This document shows, in pieces, positions 33,521 to 43,748 of a stretch of DNA of 64,000 nucleotides. Each line of letters opens with the position of its first letter. Positions within the stretch are counted from its first letter, which is position 1. The stretch comes from Bosea sp. F3-2 (GTDB lineage Bacteria > Pseudomonadota > Alphaproteobacteria > Rhizobiales > Beijerinckiaceae): positions 3,444,001-3,508,000 of the forward strand of contig NZ_CP042331.1 in the NCBI RefSeq assembly GCF_008253865.1, written 5' to 3'. Both the position numbers and the translations under genes were made by a program. The notes beneath the pieces are model-generated. The model searched no databases. It was not told the origin of the DNA and worked only from the letters and a program-made list of their open reading frames with translations.

Positions 33521-36403
33521 ATGAGCCTGATCAAGGAAATCGACTACGGCACGCCGATCCGGCTCTCCGAGCAGACGGTGACGCTGACCATCGACGGCCA
33601 GAGCGTCACCGTTCCGGCCGGGACCTCGGTGATGGCGGCGGCGATGAGCATGGGCACCGCAATCCCGAAGCTCTGCGCCACCGACTCGCTCGAGCCTTTC
33701 GGCTCTTGCCGGCTCTGTCTCGTCGAGATCGAGGGAAGGCGCGGCACCCCCGCGTCATGCACGACGCCAGCGGAAGACGGCATGGTCGTGCGCACCCAGT
33801 CGGAGAACCTGTCCTCGCTGCGCAAGGGGGTGATGGAGCTCTATATCTCCGACCACCCGCTCGACTGCCTGACCTGCTCGGCCAATGGCGATTGCGAATT
33901 GCAGGACATGGCGGGCGCGGTGGGCTTACGCGAAGTGCGCTACGGCTATGAGGGCGAAAACCACGTCTTCGCCAAGACGAAGGACGGCGCGGTCAACGAG
34001 AACTGGCTCGCGAAGGACACCTCGAACCCGTACTTCGCCTATGACCCGTCGAAATGCATCGTCTGCAATCGCTGCGTGCGCGCCTGCGAGGAGGTGCAGG
34101 GCACCTTCGCGCTGACGATCACCGGAAGAGGCTTCGAGTCCCGTGTCGCAGCCGGCCCGACCGATTTCCTCGGCTCCGAATGCGTCTCCTGCGGCGCCTG
34201 CGTGCAGGCCTGCCCGACGGCGACGCTGATCGAGAACAAGGTCATCGAACACGGCCAGCCGGAGCATTCCGTGGTCACGACCTGCGCCTATTGCGGAGTC
34301 GGCTGCTCGTTCAAGGCGGAGATGCAGGGCGACCGCGTCATCCGCATGGTGCCCTACAAGGACGGCCAGGCGAATGAGGGCCATAGCTGCGTCAAGGGCC
34401 GCTTCGCCTGGGGCTACGCCACCCACAAGGACCGCATCACCAAGCCGATGATCCGCGACCGGATCACCGATCCCTGGCGCGAGGTCTCCTGGGAGGAGGC
34501 GATCGGCAAGGCGGCCTCCGAGTTCAAGCGCATCCAGGCGAAATACGGCCGCGAATCCGTCGGCGCCATCACCTCGTCGCGCTGCACCAATGAGGAGGTC
34601 TTCCTCATCCAGAAGCTGGTGCGCGCCGCCTTCCGCAACAACAATGTCGATACCTGCGCCCGCGTCTGCCATTCGCCGACCGGCTATGGCCTGAAGACGA
34701 CACTCGGCACCTCGGCCGGCACGCAGGACTTCAAATCGGTCGACAAGGCCGACGTCATCCTGGTGATCGGCGCCAATCCGACCGATGGCCATCCGGTCTT
34801 CGCCTCGCGGATGAAGAAGCGGCTGCGCGAGGGTGCGAAGCTGATCGTCGCCGATCCGCGCCGCATCGACCTCGTCCGCTCGCCGCATGTCCAGGCGGAC
34901 TACCATCTGCCGCTGAAGCCCGGCACCAATGTCGCGCTGCTCAATGCGCTCAGCCATGTCGTGGTCACGGAAGGGCTGATCGACGAGGACTATGTGCGCG
35001 AGCGCTGCGACCTCGCCGATTTCGAGCACTGGGCCCGCTTCGTCGCCCGCGAGGAGAATTCGCCGGAGGCGAGCGAACAATATACCGGCGTGCCGGCGGC
35101 CGATGTGCGCGCCGCGGCGCGGCTCTACGCCACCGGCGGCAATGGTGCGATCTATTACGGGCTCGGCGTCACCGAGCACAGCCAGGGCTCGACCACGGTG
35201 ATGGCGATGGCGAACCTCGCCATGGCGACCGGCAATATCGGCCGCGACGGCGTCGGCATCAATCCGCTGCGCGGGCAGAACAATGTGCAGGGCTCCTGCG
35301 ACATGGGTTCCTTCCCGCACGAATTCTCGGGCTATCGCCACGTCTCCGACGATTCCACCCGGCAGGTCTTCGAGATGCTGTGGGGCGTGCCGCTCGATCC
35401 CGAACAGGGCCTGCGCATTCCCAACATGCTGGACGAGGCGGTCGAGGGCACGTTCAAGGGCCTCTATGTCCAGGGCGAGGACATCGCCCAGTCCGACCCC
35501 AACACCAAGCACGTCACGGCGGGGCTGGCGGCGATGGAATGCGTCGTCATCCAGGACATCTTCCTGAACGAGACGGCGAAATACGCCCATGTCTTCCTGC
35601 CCGGCGCGTCCTTCCTGGAGAAGGACGGCACCTTCACCAATGCCGAGCGTCGCATCAACCGCGTGCGGCAGGTGATGGCGCCGCTCGCCGGCAAGGACGA
35701 GTGGCAGGTGACGATCGAACTGGCGCGGGCGCTCGGCTACGAGATGTCCTACAGCCATCCCGGCGAGATCATGGACGAGATCGCGCGGCTGACGCCGAGC
35801 TTCGCCGGCGTCTCCTACGACAAGCTCGACAAGCTCGGCTCGGTGCAGTGGCCCTGCAACGACAAGGCACCGACCGGCACGCCGCTGATGCATGTCGACC
35901 GCTTCGTGCGCGGCAGGGGCAAGTTCATGATCACCGAATACGTCCCGACCGAGGAACGGACCGGCCCGCGCTTCCCGCTGCTGCTCACCACCGGGCGCAT
36001 CCTCTCGCAATACAATGTCGGCGCGCAGACGCGGCGCACCGAGAACGGCGCCTGGCATGACGAGGATGTGCTGGAGATCCACCCTTTCGACGCCGAGAGC
36101 CGCGGCATCCGCGACGGCGATCTCGTCGCGCTTGCCAGCCGCTCGGGCGACATCGCGCTCAGGGCGGAAATCTCCGAGCGCATGCAGCCGGGCGTGGTCT
36201 ACACCACCTTCCACCACGCCAAGACCGGCGCCAACGTCATCACCACCGACTTCTCGGACTGGGCGACGAACTGCCCGGAATACAAGGTCACCGCCGTCGA
36301 GGTGCGGCGCACCAACGCCTGGTCGGCCTGGCAGGAGAAGAACTTCGAGGAAGACATCACCCTGCGCCGGATCGCGGAGCGCCTGCCCGATGCCGCGGAA
36401 TAA
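33521..36403 (+). CDS. fdsA: NAD-dependent formate dehydrogenase alpha subunit, molybdenum
   Basis: A 960-residue catalytic subunit that oxidises formate to CO2. The order is: N-terminal [2Fe-2S] domain (FGSCRLCLVEIEG), a His/Cys 4Fe-4S motif (HPLDCLTCSANGDCELQ), two ferredoxin-type clusters (CIVCNRCVRAC, CVSCGACVQAC), then the molybdopterin domain opening with CAYCGVGCSF. The Mo ligand is Cys383 in RVCHSPTGYG, followed by His384, so this is the cysteine rather than selenocysteine form. ATG 33521 follows GAGGAGG. It overlaps fdhD by 14 bases. Confidence 0.96.
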   Translation: MSLIKEIDYGTPIRLSEQTVTLTIDGQSVTVPAGTSVMAAAMSMGTAIPKLCATDSLEPFGSCRLCLVEIEGRRGTPASCTTPAEDGMVVRTQSENLSSLRKGVMELYISDHPLDCLTCSANGDCELQDMAGAVGLREVRYGYEGENHVFAKTKDGAVNENWLAKDTSNPYFAYDPSKCIVCNRCVRACEEVQGTFALTITGRGFESRVAAGPTDFLGSECVSCGACVQACPTATLIENKVIEHGQPEHSVVTTCAYCGVGCSFKAEMQGDRVIRMVPYKDGQANEGHSCVKGRFAWGYATHKDRITKPMIRDRITDPWREVSWEEAIGKAASEFKRIQAKYGRESVGAITSSRCTNEEVFLIQKLVRAAFRNNNVDTCARVCHSPTGYGLKTTLGTSAGTQDFKSVDKADVILVIGANPTDGHPVFASRMKKRLREGAKLIVADPRRIDLVRSPHVQADYHLPLKPGTNVALLNALSHVVVTEGLIDEDYVRERCDLADFEHWARFVAREENSPEASEQYTGVPAADVRAAARLYATGGNGAIYYGLGVTEHSQGSTTVMAMANLAMATGNIGRDGVGINPLRGQNNVQGSCDMGSFPHEFSGYRHVSDDSTRQVFEMLWGVPLDPEQGLRIPNMLDEAVEGTFKGLYVQGEDIAQSDPNTKHVTAGLAAMECVVIQDIFLNETAKYAHVFLPGASFLEKDGTFTNAERRINRVRQVMAPLAGKDEWQVTIELARALGYEMSYSHPGEIMDEIARLTPSFAGVSYDKLDKLGSVQWPCNDKAPTGTPLMHVDRFVRGRGKFMITEYVPTEERTGPRFPLLLTTGRILSQYNVGAQTRRTENGAWHDEDVLEIHPFDAESRGIRDGDLVALASRSGDIALRAEISERMQPGVVYTTFHHAKTGANVITTDFSDWATNCPEYKVTAVEVRRTNAWSAWQEKNFEEDITLRRIAERLPDAAE

Positions 36404-37232
36404 CCCGCCCGCCCAGCCGCCGGCCTCGGCCGCCGTCAAGGCCAATCCGCTGCACTTCGGCGCAGCGCCGGACAGCACGCGCGAGATCGAGGTCGCGGTC
36501 GAGACGCCGATCAACATCGTCTATGGCAACATGCCCTATGCGGTGATGATGGCGAGCCCGTCGGACCTCGAGGATTTCGTCACCGGCTTCAGCCTGACCG
36601 AGGGCATCGTGCGCGGCGCGGACGAGATCCGCGGCATCGCCATCGAACCCAGGGACGAGGGCGTGATCGTCACGGTCGAGCTCGCGCCGGGGCGCTTCCG
36701 CGAGCATCTGGCGCGGCGGCGCAACCTGTCGGGGCGGACCTCCTGCGGGCTCTGCGGCGTCGAGACCATCGAGGAGATCCCGATGGCGGATGCGGCGACG
36801 CGGGCTTCCCGCGCCGTGCCCGCCTCGGCGATCGAGGCGGCGCTCGCAGCGCTCGACAAGCATCAGCCGCTGAACCAGCTCACCCGCGCCGTCCACGCCG
36901 CCGCCTGGTGCGATCCCTCGGGAGCGATCCTGGCGGTACGGGAGGATGTCGGCCGGCACAACGCGCTCGACAAGCTGATCGGCGCCCGATTACGCGCCGG
37001 CGCCGATGCCAGCGAGGGCTTCCTGCTCGTCACCAGCCGCGCCTCCTTCGAGATGGTCGAGAAGGCGGCGATCTTCGGTGCCGGCACGCTGGTCGCGATC
37101 TCGGCGCCGACTTCGCTCGCCATCGAGCGGGCGAAGCATCTCGGCCTGGCGCTGGCGGCGGTGGCGCGCCGCGATGGCTGCATCGTCTTCACCGGCGCGC
37201 TCGCGCCCGAACCCGAGACCATCGCCAGATGA
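36390..37232 (+). CDS. fdhD: Formate dehydrogenase accessory sulfurtransferase FdhD
   Basis: A 280-residue sulfur carrier needed for active formate dehydrogenase: it moves sulfur from IscS to the bis-MGD molybdenum cofactor. The sulfur-relay Cys pair is CGLC at 119-122, and DVGRHNALDKLIG is the conserved GDP/cofactor-binding segment. The start at 36390 lies inside the end of fdsA, a 14-base overlap giving translational coupling; the stop shares ATGA with the fdsD start. Confidence 0.94.
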   Translation: MPRNNPPAQPPASAAVKANPLHFGAAPDSTREIEVAVETPINIVYGNMPYAVMMASPSDLEDFVTGFSLTEGIVRGADEIRGIAIEPRDEGVIVTVELAPGRFREHLARRRNLSGRTSCGLCGVETIEEIPMADAATRASRAVPASAIEAALAALDKHQPLNQLTRAVHAAAWCDPSGAILAVREDVGRHNALDKLIGARLRAGADASEGFLLVTSRASFEMVEKAAIFGAGTLVAISAPTSLAIERAKHLGLALAAVARRDGCIVFTGALAPEPETIAR

Positions 37233-37501
37233 TGGAGGCTGCGCTGACGACCGGGCCCGCCCCAGGCGATCATCACGACGAGAACATCGCGAAGCTCCGG
37301 CGCATGGCCGGGCAGATCGCCGATTTCTTCAAGGCCTATCCGGAGGAGGAGGCGGCCGCCTCCGTCGCCGATCACATCAACCAGTTCTGGACCGGGCGCA
37401 TGCGTGGGGACTTCCTCGCCGCCTTCGCTGCCCGGCCGGAGGACCTCCCACCCCTGCTGCAGCGCGCCCTGCCGCGGATCAGGCCGGGGCGCGGGAGTTA
37501 G
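37229..37501 (+). CDS. fdsD: Formate dehydrogenase delta subunit
   Basis: A 90-residue helical protein of the FdsD family, with the conserved core NIAKLRRMAGQIADFF, HINQFWTGRMR and a C-terminal LLQRALPRI. FdsD is a small subunit of FdsABG complexes needed for assembly or stability. ATG 37229 overlaps the fdhD stop (ATGA); another ATG follows directly. It ends the operon, 16 bases before a 116-bp hairpin-rich repeat. Confidence 0.92.
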   Translation: MMEAALTTGPAPGDHHDENIAKLRRMAGQIADFFKAYPEEEAAASVADHINQFWTGRMRGDFLAAFAARPEDLPPLLQRALPRIRPGRGS

Positions 37502-37517
37502 CACGCAAGGCGCCGCC

Positions 37518-37633
37518 AGAGCACGCGCCGATCTGACTGCAACGCAGTCAGATCGGAGAACGCGTTCTCTCACTTAAGTTTAGAGACGGATTCACCGATC
37601 AGGTTGATCCAACCTGATCGGATCCGGCTCTAG
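37518..37633. repeat. 116-bp direct repeat, copy A
   Basis: Starts AGAGCACGCGCCG and ends GATCCGGCTCTAG. It holds two strong hairpins, CGATCTGACTGC/GCAGTCAGATCG (37529-37555) and CGATCAGGTTG/CAACCTGATCG (37596-37620). It matches copy B (39369-39484) at 112 of 116 positions in the same orientation. It lies between fdsD and the antiporter, where the first hairpin may also end fds transcription. Confidence 0.9.
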
Positions 37634-37711
37634 GGCGGTGCATCGAGAAGTTCAACGAGCCGGGACCCTACCCGGCCCGAACGGCGAAGCTTTGGGGAAA
37701 GGAAACGGGGA

Positions 37712-39370
37712 ATGAGCGTCGCACAGGACATCGGAGAGATCGGGGGCGGCATCGGCCTGCTCGACCGCGAACGGACCATCGCCAAACCGGGCTTCAACCG
37801 CTGGCTCGTGCCGCCGGCTGCGCTGTGCATCCATCTGTGCATCGGCATGGCCTATGGCTTCTCGGTGTTCTGGCTGCCGCTGAGCCAGGCGATCGGCATC
37901 ATCAAGCCGGTGGCCTGCGCCGCCGATGTCGGCCTCGTCGCCTCGCTGTTCACTACCGCTTGCGACTGGAAGGTCGCCGATCTCGGCTGGATGTACACAC
38001 TGTTCTTCGTGCTGCTCGGCTCCTCCGCCGCGATCTGGGGCGGCTGGCTCGAGCGCGTCGGCCCGCGCAAGGCGGCCTTCGTCTCGACGCTGTGCTGGTG
38101 CGGCGGGCTGCTGATCTCGGCGCTCGGCGTCTACCTGCACCAGCTCTGGATGCTCTGGCTCGGCTCCGGCGTCATCGGCGGCATCGGGCTCGGTCTCGGC
38201 TACATCTCGCCGGTCTCGACGCTGGTGAAGTGGTTCCCGGACCGGCGCGGCATGGCGACCGGCATGGCGATCATGGGCTTCGGCGGCGGCGCGATGATCG
38301 GCTCGCCGCTCGCCGACATGCTGATGAACTCTTTCAAGACTCCGGCCTCGGTCGGCGTCTGGCAGACCTTCGTCGCGATGGCGGCGATCTATTTCGTTTT
38401 CATGATGGCCGGCACCTTCGGCTATCGCGTGCCGCCTGCGAACTGGCGCCCGGAAGGCTGGACGCCGCCGGCGACGCAGAACGCCATGATCACCTCCGGC
38501 CACGTCCATCTGAAGAACGCGCACAAGACGCCGCAGTTCTGGCTGATCTGGGCGGTGCTGACCCTCAATGTCTCGGCAGGCATCGGCGTGCTCGGCATGG
38601 CCTCGCCGATGCTGCAGGAGATCTTCGCGGGCTCGCTGATCGGCAAACCGGAGATCGGCTTCGCCGCGCTCGACGCCGGGCAGAAGACCCAGATCGCCAC
38701 CATCGCGGCGGCCTTCGTCGGCCTGCTCTCGCTGTTCAATATCGCCGGGCGCTTCTTCTGGGCCTCGCTCTCGGACAAGCTCGGCCGCAAGCTGACCTAT
38801 GCCACCTTCTTCGGGCTCGGCCTCCTGCTCTACGCGCTTTCGCCCTGGGCGGCGCATGCCGGGTCGCTGGCGCTGTTCGTCGGCTTCTTCTGTATCATCC
38901 TGTCGATGTATGGCGGCGGCTTCGCGACGGTGCCGGCCTATCTCGCCGACATGTTCGGCACGCAGTTCGTCGGCGCCATCCATGGCCGCCTGCTGACGGC
39001 GTGGTCGACCGCCGGCATCATCGGCCCGGTGGTGGTGAACTATATCCGCGAGGCGCAGATCAATGCCGGCGTGCCGCGCGCCCAGGTCTATGACCGCACC
39101 ATGTACATCCTCGCCGGCATGCTGGTGCTCGGCTTCATCTGCAATCTGCTGGTCCGCCCCGTCGCGGCGAAATGGTTCATGAAAGACGCCGAGGTCGCGG
39201 CGCTGCAGGCCAAGTCGGCCAATGCCAGCGCGACCACGCATTACGGCTCCTACGGCATCGGCAAGGGCGGCTTCGACGGCACGGCCCTGCTCGCCTGGGC
39301 CGTCGTCGGCCTGCCGATCGCCTGGGGCGTCTGGATCACCCTGTCGAAGTCGCTGGCGCTGTTCCGCTAG
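37712..39370 (+). CDS. oxlT: Oxalate/formate antiporter-family (OFA) MFS transporter
   Basis: A 552-residue inner-membrane protein with about twelve to fourteen hydrophobic helices, matching the OFA branch of the major facilitator superfamily: GMAYGFSVFWLPLSQ, ISPVSTLVKWFPDRRGMATG, RFFWASLSDKLGRK and PAYLADMFGTQFVGAIHGR. OxlT in Oxalobacter exchanges oxalate for formate. Here it directly follows formate dehydrogenase, which suggests formate or oxalate exchange feeding that enzyme. It is longer than OxlT (418 residues), with insertions in the first third and a C-terminal extension. The gene sits between two 116-bp direct repeats. Confidence 0.87.
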   Translation: MSVAQDIGEIGGGIGLLDRERTIAKPGFNRWLVPPAALCIHLCIGMAYGFSVFWLPLSQAIGIIKPVACAADVGLVASLFTTACDWKVADLGWMYTLFFVLLGSSAAIWGGWLERVGPRKAAFVSTLCWCGGLLISALGVYLHQLWMLWLGSGVIGGIGLGLGYISPVSTLVKWFPDRRGMATGMAIMGFGGGAMIGSPLADMLMNSFKTPASVGVWQTFVAMAAIYFVFMMAGTFGYRVPPANWRPEGWTPPATQNAMITSGHVHLKNAHKTPQFWLIWAVLTLNVSAGIGVLGMASPMLQEIFAGSLIGKPEIGFAALDAGQKTQIATIAAAFVGLLSLFNIAGRFFWASLSDKLGRKLTYATFFGLGLLLYALSPWAAHAGSLALFVGFFCIILSMYGGGFATVPAYLADMFGTQFVGAIHGRLLTAWSTAGIIGPVVVNYIREAQINAGVPRAQVYDRTMYILAGMLVLGFICNLLVRPVAAKWFMKDAEVAALQAKSANASATTHYGSYGIGKGGFDGTALLAWAVVGLPIAWGVWITLSKSLALFR

Positions 39371-39484
39371 AGCACGCGCCGATCTGACTGCAACGCAGTC
39401 AGATCGGAAAACGCGTTCTTTCACTTAAGTTTAGAGACGGATTCACCGATCAGGTTGGTTCAACCTGATCGGATCCGGCTCTAG
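39369..39484. repeat. 116-bp direct repeat, copy B
   Basis: Same element as 37518-37633, with four base differences. It begins within the TAG stop codon of the antiporter gene and contains the same two hairpins. Copies A and B bracket the antiporter exactly; a partial reverse copy lies at 22452-22510. Confidence 0.9.
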
Positions 39485-39663
39485 CGGGAGCGTCCGCGCA
39501 AGATTGGCGAGGCCCGCATCGGGGAACCGGTGCGGGCCTCGCTGCTTCCGGCAAGTCGTCATACGCTCGGACGGCGAACCTGCTACGCTCTCGCCCGTTG
39601 TGGAAAGGCGGCTCCGCCTGACGGCGCCACCATCCAGCTTCAACCACGAGAGGAGTCAGCATC

Positions 39664-40095
39664 ATGGCCATCAACAGGACCGGTTCGGCCCATTGGGAAG
39701 GCGGCATCAAGGACGGCAAGGGCGCGATCTCGTCTGAGAGCGGCGCGCTCAGCGCCTACCCTTATGGCTTCTCCAGCCGCTTCGAAGGCAAGCCCGGCAG
39801 CAATCCCGAGGAGTTGATCGGCGCGGCGCATGCCGCCTGCTTCACCATGGCGCTCTCGCTGATCCTGGGCGAGGCTAATCTCAAAGCCGATGCGCTCGAT
39901 ACCAGCGCGCGCGTGACGCTCGACAAGCTCGACGACGGCTACGCTATCACCGCGATCCACCTCACCCTGACGGGCAAGGTGCCCGGCGCCGACCAAGCGA
40001 CCTTCCAGTCGCTGGCCGACAAGGCCAAGGCCGGCTGCCCGGTCTCGAAACTGTTCAAGGCGCCGATCACGCTGGAAGCGACGCTGGCGGACTAG
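39664..40095 (+). CDS. OsmC-family peroxiredoxin
   Basis: A 143-residue OsmC-type hydroperoxidase that reduces organic peroxides with a Cys pair: Cys59 in HAACFTMALS and Cys125 in AGCPVSKL. The N-terminal segment GSAHWEGGIKDGKG and length match OsmC rather than Ohr. ATG 39664 follows GAGAGGAGTCAGC. It is convergent with the ABC/amidohydrolase operon and separated from it by a strong hairpin. Confidence 0.93.
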   Translation: MAINRTGSAHWEGGIKDGKGAISSESGALSAYPYGFSSRFEGKPGSNPEELIGAAHAACFTMALSLILGEANLKADALDTSARVTLDKLDDGYAITAIHLTLTGKVPGADQATFQSLADKAKAGCPVSKLFKAPITLEATLAD

Positions 40096-40133
40096 GCGGC
40101 GTCGACAATTGCTGGATCGCTTCTGATCAGAAC

Positions 40134-40187
40134 CACCATCGTCATTCCGGGTTCGCGCCTGCGCGAAGACCCGGAATGACGATGGTG
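40134..40187. terminator. Bidirectional hairpin between convergent genes
   Basis: CACCATCGTCATTCCGGG pairs fully with the segment ending at 40187, with an inner stem TCGCGC/GCGCGA; it belongs to the CGTCAT/ATGACG repeat family. It lies between the ends of osmC and the ABC gene and probably folds in both transcripts. There is no long T-run. Confidence 0.55.
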
Positions 40188-40229
40188 TTGCTCGACGCCG
40201 CTCCGATCAAGTGTCAACAGCCCTCAGCC

Positions 40230-41256
<1,027 letters not shown>

Positions 41257-41264
<8 letters not shown>

Positions 41265-42246
41265 GCGCCGCCTCCTTCAGTGGGAAATGGCAGGCTGCCG
41301 CATGCGCCGCCGCCGGCAGCCCGGGCTTGTGATCCCGACAGAAAGCCTCGGCCCGGCCACAGCGTGGATTGAAGGCGCAGCCGGGCGGGATGGCGTTGAG
41401 GCGCGGCATGGCGCCGTCGATCTGGTTGAGATTTTCGTGGCGGGCGTGGACGCTGGGGATCGAGGCCATCAGCCCGGCGGTATAGGGATGGTGCGGGCGG
41501 CGCACGACCTCCTCGACCGGGCCGATCTCGACGATGCGGCCAGCATACATCACCGCGACCCGGTCAGCCGTCTCTGCGATGACGCCCATGTCGTGCGTCA
41601 CCAGCATGATCGATGTGCCGTGCTCGCGGCAGAGCCGCTTCAGCAGCGTGGTGATCTGCGCCTGAATGGAGACGTCGAGCGCGGTCGTCGGCTCGTCGGC
41701 GATGATCAGCGAAGGCTCGGCGCAGAGCGCGAGCGCGATGACCACGCGCTGGCGCATGCCGCCGGAAAACTGATGCGGGAAATGGTCGATGCGCGTCTCG
41801 GCCGCGGGGATGCCGACCTCCTTGAGCAGGTCGAGCGCCCGCTTGCGCGCCTCCGCCCGGCTCACCGGCAGATGGGTCATGATCGTCTCGACGATCTGGT
41901 CGCCGACCTTGAGCAGCGGATGCAGCGAGGTCAGCGGATCCTGGAAGATCGCGCCGATGCGCCGGCCGCGCAGCTTGCGCATCGCCTCCGCCGGCAGATT
42001 GTCGATGCGCTGGCCCGACAGGTGAATCTCGCCGCCGGCGACGCGCCCCGGCGGATCGAGCAGGCCGATCACCGCCGTGCCGGTCAACGACTTGCCCGCG
42101 CCGGACTCGCCGACCATGCCGAGGATTTCGCCGGGCGCGATGTCGAAGGAGACTCCGTCGAGCGCCGTCAATGGGCCGTGGCGGCCATCGAAGACGATGC
42201 GCAGGTCGCGCACGGACAGGAGAGGCGCGGCGGCGGATGCGGTCAT
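41257..42246 (-). CDS. Oligopeptide/dipeptide-type ABC transporter ATP-binding protein (DppD-like)
   Basis: A 329-residue ATPase with Walker A GESGAGKSLTGTAV, signature FSGGMRQRVVIALAL, Walker B LIIADEPTTALD and the C-terminal CAFNPRCGRAEAFC cluster of DppD/OppD proteins. Its start overlaps the stop of the upstream amidohydrolase by four bases. With the DppF-like protein it energises the DppBC-type permeases encoded in the same operon. Confidence 0.92.
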
Positions 42247-43748
42247 GCAGAGACCTCGCTGCGTTCGATGGCGTAGCTCGACGAGAAGATCTCGCTCATC
42301 GGCGGATGGCCCAGGGTGCGCTCGGGATAGCGCGCCATCACGCCCTCGAACTGCTTCTGGGCGCGGGCGTTGTCGGCGGCCTCGTCCTGGCCCGGAACGA
42401 CCCGGTTCTCCATGACGAAGCGGCCGTCGATCACCACCGTCGAGAAATCGCGGCCATGGCCGGTCAGCATCATGGTCTGGATGGGGTCGATGACCTGGCC
42501 GCTATGCGGGCGGTCGAGCTCGAAGACGGTGATGTCGGCGCGCGCGCCCGGCTGGAGCCGACCCAGATCGGGCCGCTGCAGCGCATCGGCGCCGCCAATG
42601 GTAGCGGCGTCGTAATAGTCCTCGGAGCGCACAGCGCCGACATTGCCGGCCATGGTGCGGGCCAGGATCATGCCGGTCTGCAGGTTCATCACCATGTCCG
42701 GCGGGCTCGTATCCGTGCCCATGGCGATGTTGAGCCCCATGGCACGGTAGCGGCCGAAATGGTCGATGGCGTTGCCGTGACGGCCCGAGACGAGCGGGCA
42801 GTGGACGATGCTCGCGCCCGAATCCCGGATGATCTCGAGGTCGCGGCCGGGACGGTCGATCAGCCGGCTGCCGGAGACGACCGTGCCATGCGGCAGCAGG
42901 CAGCGCTCGTTGAGGAAGCCGAGGCTCTCCAGCCATTCCGGCGGGCTCATGCCGTGCTGGGCAAGAACGAGGTCGTACTCGATCTTCGACTGGCAGCAAT
43001 GTAGCCGGACGGGGATATCGAGCTCGCGCGAGGCGGCGGCGGTGCGGCGCAAGAGCTCGGCCGTGGAGGTCTCGATCCGATCCGGCGCGAACATCGCCCG
43101 GATCAGGCCGCCGGCGGCGCCTTCATGGCGCCGGGCGAAGTCGATCGCCGCATCGAGCTCGGCGAGGCCGCGGGCCTCGTCGTAATGAGTGACGATGCGC
43201 CCATCCGTCTCGACGAGCTGGTTGCCCGTGCGATAGGCCGGGCCGAGATAGACGCGCAGGCCGAGATCGGCGGCGGCCTCGGCTGCATCCTCGAACTCCT
43301 GCACCGTCTCGCCCCAGGCGCGGTAGAACAGCGAGGCGATCGGCAGCGCCGTGGTGATGCCGTTGCGGATCAGCGAGGCGAAGGCGTAGCGCTTCTGGAA
43401 GGCCAGCTCCTCGCGCGTGTACATCTCGTAGGGGCCGGCCTCGACATAGCTGCGCGGCCAGACCCGGCCCTTCTTCCAGGCCGGCTGGTTGTCATAGCCG
43501 AGGATGGTGGTGTCGAGGTCGGAGAGCGCATCGCAATCGACGAAGCCCGGCCCGATCAGGGCGTTGCCATAGTCGATGCGTCTGCTGACCTCGCCGGGAA
43601 AGCCGTGGCCGACGAAGACGACTTCGCCGTTCTCGAAGACGACCTCGCCGTTCTCGTAGAGGCGATGGCGGCCATCCTTGTGGCCGACCACCCAGCGTGC
43701 GGTCATCAGGATGCGGCCTTCCGGCCGCCTTTTGGCTTGCAGGCTCAC
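42243..43748 (-). CDS. Chlorohydrolase-like amidohydrolase with non-canonical first metal motif
   Basis: A 501-residue TIM-barrel amidohydrolase (TrzN/AtzA/cytosine deaminase relatives). Metal-binding His250, His287 (LPHGTV), His316 (VHCPLV) and Asp346 (GTDTSPPD) are in place, but the strand-1 HxH is replaced by Asp71-Cys-Asp73 in GFVDCDALSDLD. The start is GTG 43748, overlapping the previous stop (GTGA); ATG 43706 is the alternative. Residues 31-44 are a tandem duplication, YENGEVV then FENGEVV. It lies in the operon between a second amidohydrolase and the ABC ATPases, so it probably acts on the imported compound or its product. Confidence 0.82.
   Translation of the reverse strand: MSLQAKRRPEGRILMTARWVVGHKDGRHRLYENGEVVFENGEVVFVGHGFPGEVSRRIDYGNALIGPGFVDCDALSDLDTTILGYDNQPAWKKGRVWPRSYVEAGPYEMYTREELAFQKRYAFASLIRNGITTALPIASLFYRAWGETVQEFEDAAEAAADLGLRVYLGPAYRTGNQLVETDGRIVTHYDEARGLAELDAAIDFARRHEGAAGGLIRAMFAPDRIETSTAELLRRTAAASRELDIPVRLHCCQSKIEYDLVLAQHGMSPPEWLESLGFLNERCLLPHGTVVSGSRLIDRPGRDLEIIRDSGASIVHCPLVSGRHGNAIDHFGRYRAMGLNIAMGTDTSPPDMVMNLQTGMILARTMAGNVGAVRSEDYYDAATIGGADALQRPDLGRLQPGARADITVFELDRPHSGQVIDPIQTMMLTGHGRDFSTVVIDGRFVMENRVVPGQDEAADNARAQKQFEGVMARYPERTLGHPPMSEIFSSSYAIERSEVSA
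43617..43658. repeat. 21-bp in-frame tandem duplication
   Basis: Two 21-base units (43617-43637 and 43638-43658), 19 of 21 identical, encode YENGEVV and FENGEVV in the amidohydrolase N-terminal beta domain. Two substitutions mean it is not a fresh duplication or assembly slip. Confidence 0.85.

Noticed and set aside
34655..34690. Possible selenocysteine formate dehydrogenase
   Set aside because: The Mo-ligand position reads TGC (Cys383), not TGA, so no SECIS or recoding is needed.
33926..36517. 863-codon open frame on the minus strand opposite fdsA
   Set aside because: The plus-strand fdsA has complete cluster and cofactor motifs; the minus-strand reading lacks any domain and is a by-product of high GC codon use. 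The same applies to the long minus-strand frames opposite 2676-4196 and 17435-19138.
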